This document shows positions 52,174-60,357 of a stretch of DNA of 64,000 bases, piece by piece. Each line of letters begins with the position of its first letter. Positions within the stretch are counted from its first letter, which is position 1. Source of the stretch: DATLLJ01 sp035537875 (GTDB taxonomy: Bacteria; Acidobacteriota; Vicinamibacteria; Vicinamibacterales; CAVVIG01); the NCBI GenBank assembly GCA_035537875.1, contig DATLLJ010000035.1:32619-96618 (forward strand), in the 5' to 3' direction. Made by a program: the position numbers and the translations under genes. The notes below the pieces were generated by a model. The model did not search any database, was not told the origin of the DNA, and worked only from the letters and a program-made list of their open reading frames with translations.

Positions 52174-55100
52174 ATGCCGATCATGCGTCGTGCCAACAGG
52201 GTTCTCCTCGGAAGTCTCGTCGCCTCGCTGTGCTTCACGTCCATCGGGTTCGCGCAGAGCGTCGCGACCGCGTCCATTGCGGGCACGGTCCACGATACGA
52301 GCGGCGGTGTACTACCCGGCGTCACGGTGACGGCGACGCAATCCGACACGGGTCTCACGCGAACCGCCGTCTCTGACGAAGAGGGACGCTACACCATCAC
52401 CCCTCTTCCGGTCGGTCCGTATCGCCTGGAGTTTTCGCTCCAGGGCTTCCGAACGGTCGTGCAAACCGGCGTCGTGCTCCAGGTCAATTCCAACCCGACC
52501 ATCAACGCCTCCCTCGAGATCGGCAACCTCGCTGAAACGGTTCTGGTCGAAGGCGAGTCGCCGCTCATCGAGACGCGAAGCGTCGGCATCGGGATGGTAG
52601 TGGACAATCAGCGCGTCCTCGAGCTGCCGCTCAACGGCCGTCAGACGCTGGACCTCGTGTTCATGACGGGCATGGCGGTCTCGGGCGGCACACTGGGCGG
52701 CGCGCGCGGAGGGGCCACGTCCACGTCCCCCGGAACCATCGCCGTCGCCGGGGGCCTGCCGAACGCCACGGCGTACACGCTGGACGGGGCGACGCACACC
52801 GACCCGTTCAACGGCTCGTCGTTGCCGTTGCCGTTTCCCGAGGCGCTGCAGGAATTCAGGGTCGAGACGAGCGCTCTGCCCGCACAGTACGGGCATCACT
52901 CGGCGGCCGCCGTCAACGCGATCACCAAGTCCGGCACGAATACCGTCACGGGCAGCGTTTTCGAGTTCGTCCGCGACGACGCGCTGAACGCCACCGACCC
53001 GTTCGCGCCACTTGGCCCGGACGGCGAGCGGCGCAGCGACGGGTTGAACCGCAACCAGTTCGGCGGTTCGATCGGCGGCCCGATCCTCCGGGACCGGCTG
53101 TTTTACTTCCTGGCCTACCAACGCACCAGGATCCGGCGGGTTCCCGCGTCCTCCTTCCAGTTCGTGCCGACGCAGGCGATGCTGAACGGCGATTTCACCA
53201 CCATCGCGTCGGCGGCGTGCAACACAGGCGGGGCGATCCAGCTCAGGACGCCGTTTGTGAACAACAAAATCGACCCGTCGCTCTTTTCTCCGGCGTCACT
53301 GGCGCTGGCGAACCAGTTGCCGAAAACGGACGACCCCTGCGGCCAGGTCTTCTTCGACCGCATCGACAACAGTGACGAGGACGTGTTCACCACCAAGGTC
53401 GACTACACAATCAACAATAAACAGTCGGTCTTCGGTCGGCTGCTCATTTCGGACTACTTCTCGCCGAGCGACTACGACGGGAAGACGCTGCTGTCTCCTA
53501 CGAAGTCCGCCTCCATGGACGGCGCGTACTCAGGCGTGTTCGGTCACCAGCTCCTCGTCAGCAACACCACGGTCAACTCGTTCCGCGTGACGGCCAACAA
53601 AGGCCCTCACACCAAAGAGTACGTTCCGCTGCTCGACTACAACGATCTCGGCATCAAGGCCACACCCGTCCTGCCCGAGTACTTGCGTCTGAGCGTGTCG
53701 GGCGGCTTCTCCATGTCGCCAGGTCTGCCGACGGCCACGCCGACGTTGGTGTACCAGGTCTCGGACGACATGAGCATCCTTCGCGGGAATCACCAGCTCG
53801 GGATCGGCGCCAACTACATCTACTCGAAGTACGATCCGGAGTCGTACACTTCCGCCGCCGGCAACACGTCGTTCAACGGTAGTGTGACCAGGCTCGGCCT
53901 GGCCGATTTCATGATCGGCAGAGCGAACCAGTTCACCGCTGGCACGCCGACGGGGGCGAAGATGCGATCCAACTACTTCGGGATATACCTCCAGGACAGC
54001 TGGACCATGTCGCCGAAGGTGACGCTGAATGTCGGCCTCCGGTGGGATCCGTACTTTCCGGCCTACAGCGGACCGGGCGAGATCACACATTTCGATCGCG
54101 CGCGTTTCGATGCGGGACTCAAGAGTGCGGTTTTCCACAACGCTCCCGCCGGGCTCATCTTCACGGGCGACGAAGGGATGCCGGGGAACTCGGTCGCCCG
54201 GCGCGATCCCTGGAATTTCGCGCCGCGCCTCGGCGTCGTCTGGGATCCGCGGGGCGATGGGCGCCAGACGCTGCGGCTGGCCTACGGACGGCTCTACGAT
54301 CTGCCCCACCTGCAGACCTATACGGGCCTCGCGCAGATGTCGCCTTGGGGGAATTCGATCGTCGTCAACAACCTCCCGAAGGGCTGGGACGACCCGTGGG
54401 CCGGGACGGCGGGCGGCGATCCGATTCCCGGCCTCCTCAACGGGGCGAGCCCGGACTCGATATTCCCGCTCGGGGGCAACTACACGACGTACCCGCTCGA
54501 CCTGCAGGCAACGGCCGTGGATCAGTGGAATGTGAGCTATCAGAAGCAGCTCACCACCGACTGGATGGTCTCGGCGAACTACATCGGGAGCATCACGAAC
54601 CACATCTGGGGGACGAACCAGATCAATCCGGCGATCTACATTCCGGGCGCGTCGACCACGGGCAACACGCAATCGCGCCGCGTGCTGAACATGCAGAACG
54701 CGGAGGAAGGAAAGTACTTCGCCAGTATCCAGGAGCTCGATGACGACGCCTCGTCGAACTACAACGGGGTGCTGCTGTCGGTGCAGAAGCGCCAGAGCAA
54801 CGGCTTCTCCCTGCAGGGCAACTACGCCATCTCGCGGTGCATCACCGATCGGTGGAACAGCGAGCCAGGCGTGGCCGGCGTGCCGTACATGATTCCTGGT
54901 GACCGCGAGGCCGACCGGGCCCGGTGCCCGAATTCGCCGGACCACAACGTCAACGTGTCCGTCGTCTACCAGATACCCGGGTCCGAGGGCGACTCCGTTG
55001 CCAGCGCGTTCACCCGCGACTGGCAGATCTCGGGCATTCTGAGCGTCCGGTCGGGCGCGTACTTCACTGTGACGACCGGTGCCGATACGGCGTTGACCGG

Positions 55101-55461
55101 CCAGCAGAACAACCAGCGCGCGATCCAGACCATCGACGATCCGTTCGTGGCCGACCGAACCCTCACGGAGTGGCTGAATCCCGCGGCGTTCCAGGCGCCC
55201 CAATCCGGGACGTACGGGACGATGCCGCTCGACGCGATCCTCGGTCCGGGGCGTTGGAACGTCGACACGGCGTTGTCGCGATCCTTCCGGTTCGGCACTC
55301 AGCAGATGCAGTTCCGGTGGGAGGTGTTCAACGTCTTCAATACGATGACGCCGAGCACCCCCGTCTCGACGCTGAACAGCTCGGACTTCGGCAAGGTGAC
55401 CTCGCTCGCGGCGGGGACGGCGCCGCGCATCATGCAGTTCGGAATCAAGTTCCTCTTCTAG
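52174..55461 (+). CDS. Oar-like TonB-dependent receptor with carboxypeptidase-regulatory domain
   Basis: ATG 52174 follows GGAGGG and a signal peptide (SLVASLCFTSIGFAQ). The 1095-residue protein has an N-terminal CarboxypepD_reg-like domain (AGTVHDTSGGVLPGVTVTAT to about residue 110), a plug (LPLNGRQTLDLVFMTG, ALQEFRVETSALPAQYG, VNAITKSGTNTVTGS), then a barrel with aromatic-terminated strands and a C-terminus ending IMQFGIKFLF. Such receptors import large substrates with energy from TonB-ExbBD. Ligand unknown. The kinase-propeller gene lies divergent upstream. Confidence 0.92.
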   Translation: MPIMRRANRVLLGSLVASLCFTSIGFAQSVATASIAGTVHDTSGGVLPGVTVTATQSDTGLTRTAVSDEEGRYTITPLPVGPYRLEFSLQGFRTVVQTGVVLQVNSNPTINASLEIGNLAETVLVEGESPLIETRSVGIGMVVDNQRVLELPLNGRQTLDLVFMTGMAVSGGTLGGARGGATSTSPGTIAVAGGLPNATAYTLDGATHTDPFNGSSLPLPFPEALQEFRVETSALPAQYGHHSAAAVNAITKSGTNTVTGSVFEFVRDDALNATDPFAPLGPDGERRSDGLNRNQFGGSIGGPILRDRLFYFLAYQRTRIRRVPASSFQFVPTQAMLNGDFTTIASAACNTGGAIQLRTPFVNNKIDPSLFSPASLALANQLPKTDDPCGQVFFDRIDNSDEDVFTTKVDYTINNKQSVFGRLLISDYFSPSDYDGKTLLSPTKSASMDGAYSGVFGHQLLVSNTTVNSFRVTANKGPHTKEYVPLLDYNDLGIKATPVLPEYLRLSVSGGFSMSPGLPTATPTLVYQVSDDMSILRGNHQLGIGANYIYSKYDPESYTSAAGNTSFNGSVTRLGLADFMIGRANQFTAGTPTGAKMRSNYFGIYLQDSWTMSPKVTLNVGLRWDPYFPAYSGPGEITHFDRARFDAGLKSAVFHNAPAGLIFTGDEGMPGNSVARRDPWNFAPRLGVVWDPRGDGRQTLRLAYGRLYDLPHLQTYTGLAQMSPWGNSIVVNNLPKGWDDPWAGTAGGDPIPGLLNGASPDSIFPLGGNYTTYPLDLQATAVDQWNVSYQKQLTTDWMVSANYIGSITNHIWGTNQINPAIYIPGASTTGNTQSRRVLNMQNAEEGKYFASIQELDDDASSNYNGVLLSVQKRQSNGFSLQGNYAISRCITDRWNSEPGVAGVPYMIPGDREADRARCPNSPDHNVNVSVVYQIPGSEGDSVASAFTRDWQISGILSVRSGAYFTVTTGADTALTGQQNNQRAIQTIDDPFVADRTLTEWLNPAAFQAPQSGTYGTMPLDAILGPGRWNVDTALSRSFRFGTQQMQFRWEVFNVFNTMTPSTPVSTLNSSDFGKVTSLAAGTAPRIMQFGIKFLF

Positions 55462-55686
55462 GCCCTCAACGTCGAGCGACGCTGCGCCGGTGCGCGGCGT
55501 CGCCCGTCGGGGAAGGTGTCACTCTTCTCAAGCCGAAGACCTCGAGGTTCCGCTTCTCGGAGCGATTGGCTCCGCCCACAGTGAGCTCCCGCTGAAATGG
55601 CCATTCGCTCGCTTGCCGGCACAGAAGATGCCGTGTGGCGAGGCGATCTGAAGGCACTTGCCGTTTTCAGTAGAGGAACCGTTTTC

Positions 55687-56295
55687 ATGATCGCGTCACG
55701 GCTGTGGATCACATCCATTTTCGTCCTTGCCGTTGCAGTTCTGTCGCAACCGGCCGCTCAGGAGCGTTTCGACAGCCCGACGGCGGGCATTGCGCTGCAG
55801 CCGCCGCGAGGGTGGCGCTCCGCGACGCTTGCACAGGTTCAGGCGAATCGGCAGCGGGTCCGCCTTTCAGACCCTGAGCTGCAGGCGGCGCTCGCCACCC
55901 GAAGCGCCATGCCGCTCGCGACGTTCATGAAATATCCGGAGCCGCACGCCGGACTGAACCCGACCGTCCAAGTGACACTGAGGCCTGCGCTCGATGGAAG
56001 CGCGACACGATTGCTCTCGTCAGCGCTCTCCCAAATGCAGCGCGGTTTTCCCAACTTTCGAATCGTGTCGCCGGTTCATGCGGCCGACGTTGGAGGGTGG
56101 CCAGGGGCGCACGTACGCGTGTCGTACACGTTGAAGAATGCGGCCGGCGACAGCTTCGACGTGCTGAGCCGGCTCTGGCTCGTTCCGCGAGGGCCGCTGA
56201 TGTTCCTGATCGGGATGAGCGGCACCGAAACCGGCGCCGACGTGTGCGAAGAGGAATTCGCTGCCGTTCTCGCCTCCGTGGAGATCCGGCAGTAG
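55687..56295 (+). CDS. secreted protein of unknown function, DcrB/PsbP-like
   Basis: The chosen start ATG 55687 has GAGGA 8 bp upstream and begins a signal peptide (RLWITSIFVLAVAVLSQPAAQ). The 202-residue product reads FDSPTAGIALQPPRGWRSATL, then ATFMKYPEPHAGLNPTVQVTLRP, DVGGWPGAHVRVSYTLKNAAG and LMFLIGMSGTETGADVCEEEF. That topology resembles the DUF1795/PsbP fold. The 225 bp between the TonB receptor and this gene show nothing clear. Confidence 0.75.
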   Translation: MIASRLWITSIFVLAVAVLSQPAAQERFDSPTAGIALQPPRGWRSATLAQVQANRQRVRLSDPELQAALATRSAMPLATFMKYPEPHAGLNPTVQVTLRPALDGSATRLLSSALSQMQRGFPNFRIVSPVHAADVGGWPGAHVRVSYTLKNAAGDSFDVLSRLWLVPRGPLMFLIGMSGTETGADVCEEEFAAVLASVEIRQ

Positions 56296-56305
56296 CGGAC
56301 CGGTC

Positions 56306-57316
56306 TCAAGGAACCGGGGGCGACCAGCGCACTTCCGTCGGACCCGCCGACTTCGAGGCCGACGTCGCGGGTTGGGGATCTGTATCGGGCGCGACGTTGC
56401 CCGGCGGGCGCTGGAAGCCGATCAGCGCCGCCTCGCGGTCGAAGTCGGTCGGCTCGGGGCCGATGGACGGATTCATGATCGACGGTCGCGACGTGACGTG
56501 GAGATAGCCGAGCGCATGCCCGAGCTCGTGGATCCTGAGCAGCCGGCGTCGTGCATCGTCGTGATCGAAGTCGCGGTCGAGATACATGGCCCCGGCCACG
56601 ACCGAGCCGTTGTCGGTCTCGGCCCAGGTGCCGTATCCGATCGTGCCGTCGAGGGACGTGATGCCGTTGTATTCAGCGACGACAATCTTCCCCATGCGCG
56701 CGGCCGCGACGCGCTCGCCGGAAGCCGGACGTTCGACGGTGACCGTGCTGAACCTGGAGTACGTGCCACCCGTCAGCAGCGACAGGCCTTCGGTGAGATG
56801 CTCGATCATCTCCGCCACTTCCTCGCCTGACATCTGGTGGCTCGTGGCCGGGTATTCCTCTCCGGACGCACCTCGATACGAGAGGACGGTCGCCACGAGC
56901 ACGAGCTGCGGCTGCGTCGTCCAGCGCTGGAGCCGTCGATTCGTCGCACGCATCAACTGATCGAAGGCGGCAAGATCGAACGTCGCCGGGATGAGCGGCA
57001 TCCTGAGGCGGTCTCCGGACGTTGCGCTGATGCTGGTATAACGCTCGACCACGCTCGTCCCGCGGATGACCGTTGCGTAGCTGCCTGGGCCGCCGACCTC
57101 GACATCGAACGAGCCAGTGCCATCAGTGGTGACCGCCCGTTCGTTTCCGACCTGCACCTCGATCCCTGAGAGCGTCGCCCCGTCGATGGCATTGACCGTC
57201 TGCCCGCGCAGCATGCTCGGGGACGAGGAGTCGCCGGGCGCGGCGGGTGAGTCGGTGCAGCCAGCCAACAGCGCAGCGGACAGGCACATCGCCAGGCACA
57301 CAAATAGTTGTGGCAC
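56306..57316 (-). CDS. metalloprotease-like lipoprotein with regulatory-like domain
   Basis: The most likely start is GTG 57316, since it gives a short lipoprotein signal (MPQLFVCLAMCLSAALLAGC); the frame continues upstream to 57466 with a basic segment. The mature 315 or so residues have a carboxypeptidase-regulatory-like beta-sandwich (LRGQTVNAIDGATLSGIEVQ) followed by a catalytic domain with HELGHALGYLH, a zincin HExxHxxGxxH motif, and SRPSIMNPSIG, a Met-turn. It may process extracellular peptides. Proteolytic function is inferred from motif only. Confidence 0.75.
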   Translation of the reverse strand: MPQLFVCLAMCLSAALLAGCTDSPAAPGDSSSPSMLRGQTVNAIDGATLSGIEVQVGNERAVTTDGTGSFDVEVGGPGSYATVIRGTSVVERYTSISATSGDRLRMPLIPATFDLAAFDQLMRATNRRLQRWTTQPQLVLVATVLSYRGASGEEYPATSHQMSGEEVAEMIEHLTEGLSLLTGGTYSRFSTVTVERPASGERVAAARMGKIVVAEYNGITSLDGTIGYGTWAETDNGSVVAGAMYLDRDFDHDDARRRLLRIHELGHALGYLHVTSRPSIMNPSIGPEPTDFDREAALIGFQRPPGNVAPDTDPQPATSASKSAGPTEVRWSPPVP

Positions 57317-57462
57317 GGCGGACTCGGCTTGCAAGCCTCGTGCAGCCCGTCGTTTCAGCAGGTTGCCCGCTCTGGCCACACAGACGGCACGAACTCTTAC
57401 CAAACTGCAGGATGAGTTGCGAGGATGTAATCTGGGCATAGCGCGGACTCGACCCGAAGTCA

Positions 57463-57969
57463 TCAACGAGATCTTCGACCGCGTCGCGTCGGCAGCCGCT
57501 TTCGCCTGGCCGCCCGCTTCGTCGATGATTTCGAACGCCTCGCGGCGCGCTTCACGGCGACCACGTCTTCCCTCTGGTACGCTTCATACAGCCAGTCGGT
57601 GATCGGCGCTTCGACCTCGTCCCGGTGGGTAATCCGGATCATGTTGGCGAATTTCGACGCCGACCCGGCCATCACTTTCCGCACCTGCGGCGCCTTGAGC
57701 GGCCTCGACAGCATGATGCACACTTCCAGACATTTCGTCTTCGGCCGCACGAAGAAATAGCAGACCCTGCGCGAGAACATGATGGAGTGATGCGATGCGT
57801 AGATCCGCTGCTCGCCAAACTCCACAGCGGTCTCGCGGAGCCGCTCCCAGGCATCCTTCAAGTCTTCTGACAGATCCTGTGTGAGCGCCGCCTCCGTCGT
57901 CGTCCAGCAGTCGTGCGCCTCGCCTTCTTCGATCCAGTGTTTGCAGTGATAGCATTCCCGGCCGGCCAT
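57463..57969 (-). CDS. DUF5655-domain protein with zinc-like Cys pair
   Basis: ATG 57969 starts MAGRECYHCKHWIEEGEAHDC. The N-terminal C-x2-C and C-x-H-like arrangement suggests a zinc site, then the DUF5655 fold appears: ERLRETAVEFGEQRIYASHHSIMFSR, YFFVRPKTKCLEVCIML, RPLKAPQVRKV and KFANMIRITHRDEVEAPITDWLYEAYQ. The tail is Lys/Arg-rich, possibly DNA-binding. Biological role unknown. The length is 168 residues. Confidence 0.8.
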   Translation of the reverse strand: MAGRECYHCKHWIEEGEAHDCWTTTEAALTQDLSEDLKDAWERLRETAVEFGEQRIYASHHSIMFSRRVCYFFVRPKTKCLEVCIMLSRPLKAPQVRKVMAGSASKFANMIRITHRDEVEAPITDWLYEAYQREDVVAVKRAARRSKSSTKRAARRKRLPTRRGRRSR

Positions 57970-58025
57970 GCCCAATTTTAGCGATCGGGATTGGCTCGGG
58001 GCGCAGCGTCGTCCCCCTTCACAAT

Positions 58026-58047
58026 CTCTCCACAATCGCTCTCCACA
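58026..58047. repeat. direct repeat CTCTCCACA x2 upstream of the two-component operon
   Basis: Identical 9-mers at 58026-58034 and 58039-58047 lie 13 bp apart, 41 bp upstream of the first gene of the response-regulator operon. Direct repeats at roughly one helical turn are typical of OmpR-family sites, so this may be an autoregulatory site. The position relative to a promoter is unknown. Confidence 0.35.
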
Positions 58048-58087
58048 CTGTCCTTGTCGCCATCACGGATGGAGAAAGGACTGAACA

Positions 58088-58480
58088 ATGGACGATCGAC
58101 GTCAAATGGGACACTGGGGGCCGTGGGTTCCCTGGGCCTTCACCTCGCTGGCGCTCGTGGCGGTCGCCGCCATCGCCTACAGCCTGGGAGCGAGTCGCGA
58201 GGCCGGTGCGCTGGCCTCCGAGCCGGCGCGCTGGCGCTACGGCGGCTTTGGCGGCATCTGGCTGTTCTTCCTGCTGTTTTGGATCTTTGGCGGGCTTCGG
58301 TGGATGTGGTGGGGCGGCTACGGCTACCGGCCGTGGCACTACCGCCGCTACTACGGGCCTTACCCCGACAATCGCGACGAATGGGAAGAGTGGCACCGGA
58401 GGGAGCACGAGCGCATGAACCGCACGAACCAGCCGGGACCTGCGCCGTCGTCCGGGTCCGCCGACCGGCCGATCACGTAG
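58088..58480 (+). CDS. small membrane protein, first gene of two-component operon
   Basis: A 130-residue protein: a cytoplasmic start (MDDRRQMGHWGP), helix WVPWAFTSLALVAVAAIAYSLG, then a periplasmic or second hydrophobic stretch FGGIWLFFLLFWIFGGLRWMWWGG and a Tyr/Arg/Pro-rich tail (YGYRPWHYRRYYGPYP) ending in acidic helices. It matches a common uncharacterised companion of envelope two-component systems. It could be the sensed partner or a stabiliser. Confidence 0.65.
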   Translation: MDDRRQMGHWGPWVPWAFTSLALVAVAAIAYSLGASREAGALASEPARWRYGGFGGIWLFFLLFWIFGGLRWMWWGGYGYRPWHYRRYYGPYPDNRDEWEEWHRREHERMNRTNQPGPAPSSGSADRPIT

Positions 58481-58486
58481 GATCGA

Positions 58487-58509
58487 GGGACCGCGCGGGG
58501 CGCGGTCCC
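58487..58509 (+). terminator. 9-bp GC hairpin before the response regulator
   Basis: GGGACCGCG pairs with CGCGGTCCC around CGGGG, ending 8 bp before the ATG at 58518. It may attenuate transcription or mask the start region, as no Shine-Dalgarno is visible there. Confidence 0.45.
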
Positions 58510-58517
58510 ATTCCGCC

Positions 58518-59195
58518 ATGCCCACTGTCCTGGTCGTAGACGATGAGCCCCAAATCGCGACCATCGCGCGTGACTATCTAACGCGCGCGGGCTTCTCGGT
58601 CGCGGTGGCGTCTGACGGCAGCACCGGCCTCGACCTCGCCAGGCGGAAGCGGCCGGACCTCGTCGTCCTGGACCTGGGGCTGCCGTCGCTCGACGGCCTG
58701 ACAGTCGCCCGCACCCTGCGTCTGGAATCGGACGTGCCGATCATCATGCTCACGGCGCGGGTAGACGAAACCGATCGGCTCGCCGGCTTTGACGTTGGGG
58801 CGGATGACTACATCACCAAGCCCTTCAGTCCACGCGAGCTGGTTGCGCGCGTGTCCAGCGTGCTGCGTCGCTCGCGCCACGCGCTGGCGGTCGGGACGTT
58901 CGAGGTCGCCGACCTGTCGATCGATCCGGCGAAAATGCGCGTCGAGCGGTGCGGTGCGACCATCGATCTGACGCCGACCGAATTTCAGCTGCTTGCCGGG
59001 CTCGCTCGCTATCCGGGCCGCGTGTTCACGCGTGCCCAACTGCTCGATGCGGTCCGCGGCACGGAGATCGAGTCGTTCGAGCGCGCCATCGATGCGCACG
59101 TCAAGAACGTTCGCCGGAAGCTGGAGCGCAACCCTCATCGTCCCCGCTATGTGCTGACGGTCTACGGCATTGGCTACAAGTTCGCGGAATCATGA
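58518..59195 (+). CDS. OmpR/PhoB-type response regulator
   Basis: A 225-residue protein. Receiver domain: VVDDEPQIATIARDYL, phospho-acceptor Asp in LVVLDLGLPSLDG near 52, PIIMLTARVDETD with the Thr switch, and TKPFSPRELVARV with Lys near 101. The C-terminal winged helix begins FEVADLSIDPAKMRVER and has TPTEFQLLAGLARYPGRVFTRAQLLDAV and the basic recognition part to KRNPHRPRYVLTVYGIGYKF. Its stop overlaps the kinase start (ATGA). Confidence 0.95.
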   Translation: MPTVLVVDDEPQIATIARDYLTRAGFSVAVASDGSTGLDLARRKRPDLVVLDLGLPSLDGLTVARTLRLESDVPIIMLTARVDETDRLAGFDVGADDYITKPFSPRELVARVSSVLRRSRHALAVGTFEVADLSIDPAKMRVERCGATIDLTPTEFQLLAGLARYPGRVFTRAQLLDAVRGTEIESFERAIDAHVKNVRRKLERNPHRPRYVLTVYGIGYKFAES

Positions 59196-60304
59196 GGGAC
59201 TGGCACGGCCGCCGGTGGCACGGCGAGGGGCCGCCACCCTGGTGGCCGCGCGACGAGCCCTGGCCGCCGCCGGGCGGCCGCGCGCTTCGCGATCGCCAGC
59301 GCGCGCAGTTCGTCAGGCGCAGCGGCTGGTACAGCTTCTGGCCGGCGTGGGTGCTTCTGTGGTTGATTGCGAGCAGCGCCGGACGGCGTGGCGTCGGCGG
59401 ATCCCTGCCATTCGGCGGAGCCGTCACGTGGCTGCTTCTCTCAGCCGTCGTCGCCGGATGTGTCGCGATCATCATTCGCCGTATCGCCGGTCCGGTGGCC
59501 GACATCGTTTCAGCCGCCGGCAGGATTGCCCAGCGGGACTACAACGTTCGCGTCCGTGAACCCGAGTTCGGGCCGGCCTGGATCGGCGACACCGCGCGGG
59601 CGTTCAACGCGATGGCGAAGGAGCTCGACGCGCAGGACAAGGCGCGCCGACACCTGATGGCCGACATCGCCCACGAGCTCAGGACACCTCTGACGATCGT
59701 CCAGGGAAAGCTCGAGGGCCTTCTTGACGGTGTCTACCCGCGAGACGACCAACAGCTGCAGGGACTGCTGGAAGACACGCACGTTCTTGTCAGGCTCGTC
59801 GAGGACTTGCGCACGCTCTCAACCGCCGAAAGCGGCGCGTTGGCGCTGTCGACGGAACCGACCGACATCCTCGCGTTGGCGGACGATGTCGTGTCGTCGC
59901 TGTCGGCGCGGGCTGAAAGCGGGGGCGTGACGCTGCGGGTGGAGGCCGATGTTCAAGGCGATATCCAGCCGATCAAGATCGATCCGCTGCGGATTCGCGA
60001 AGTCCTCACGAACCTCGTGACCAACGCGCTCCACCATACGCCTCGCGGCGGGTCGGTGCTCGTCAGGGTCAGCGCTCGCGCTGACAGCCTGGACGTCTCA
60101 GTCGTCGACAACGGTGCCGGCATTGCCGAAGCGGAGCTGCCGCGTATCTTCGATCGCTTCTACAAGGGACCGGGTTCGTCAGGCCTGGGGCTTGGGCTGA
60201 CGATTGCGCGAGGCCTTGTTGAAGCACACGGCGGAACGATCCGCGCCGAGAGCCGCATCGGCGCTGGAACGACGATCACTGTTTCTCTACCTCGCGAATC
60301 GTGA
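59192..60304 (+). CDS. sensor histidine kinase (HAMP, HisKA, HATPase)
   Basis: ATG 59192 overlaps the regulator stop by 4 bp, and the protein (370 residues) has two membrane spans (WPAWVLLWLIASSA and AVTWLLLSAVVAGCVAIII), an unusual short sensor region in between, a HAMP segment (AGPVADIVSAAGRIAQRDYNVRV), HisKA with AHELRTPLTIVQG (His near 161), and HATPase motifs NLVTNALHHTP, DNGAGIAE and GLGLGLTIARGL. The N-terminal 35 residues are rich in Trp, Pro and charges, unusual for a sensor kinase. Confidence 0.93.
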   Translation: MRDWHGRRWHGEGPPPWWPRDEPWPPPGGRALRDRQRAQFVRRSGWYSFWPAWVLLWLIASSAGRRGVGGSLPFGGAVTWLLLSAVVAGCVAIIIRRIAGPVADIVSAAGRIAQRDYNVRVREPEFGPAWIGDTARAFNAMAKELDAQDKARRHLMADIAHELRTPLTIVQGKLEGLLDGVYPRDDQQLQGLLEDTHVLVRLVEDLRTLSTAESGALALSTEPTDILALADDVVSSLSARAESGGVTLRVEADVQGDIQPIKIDPLRIREVLTNLVTNALHHTPRGGSVLVRVSARADSLDVSVVDNGAGIAEAELPRIFDRFYKGPGSSGLGLGLTIARGLVEAHGGTIRAESRIGAGTTITVSLPRES

Positions 60305-60357
60305 CCGCGATAGACCTCGCCCATGCACGACCGCGCTGACGATTTCGTACTTATCTC

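Noticed and set aside
51888..52358. N-terminal extension of the kinase frame
   Set aside because: It lacks kinase character and overlaps the TonB receptor's start region on the other strand.
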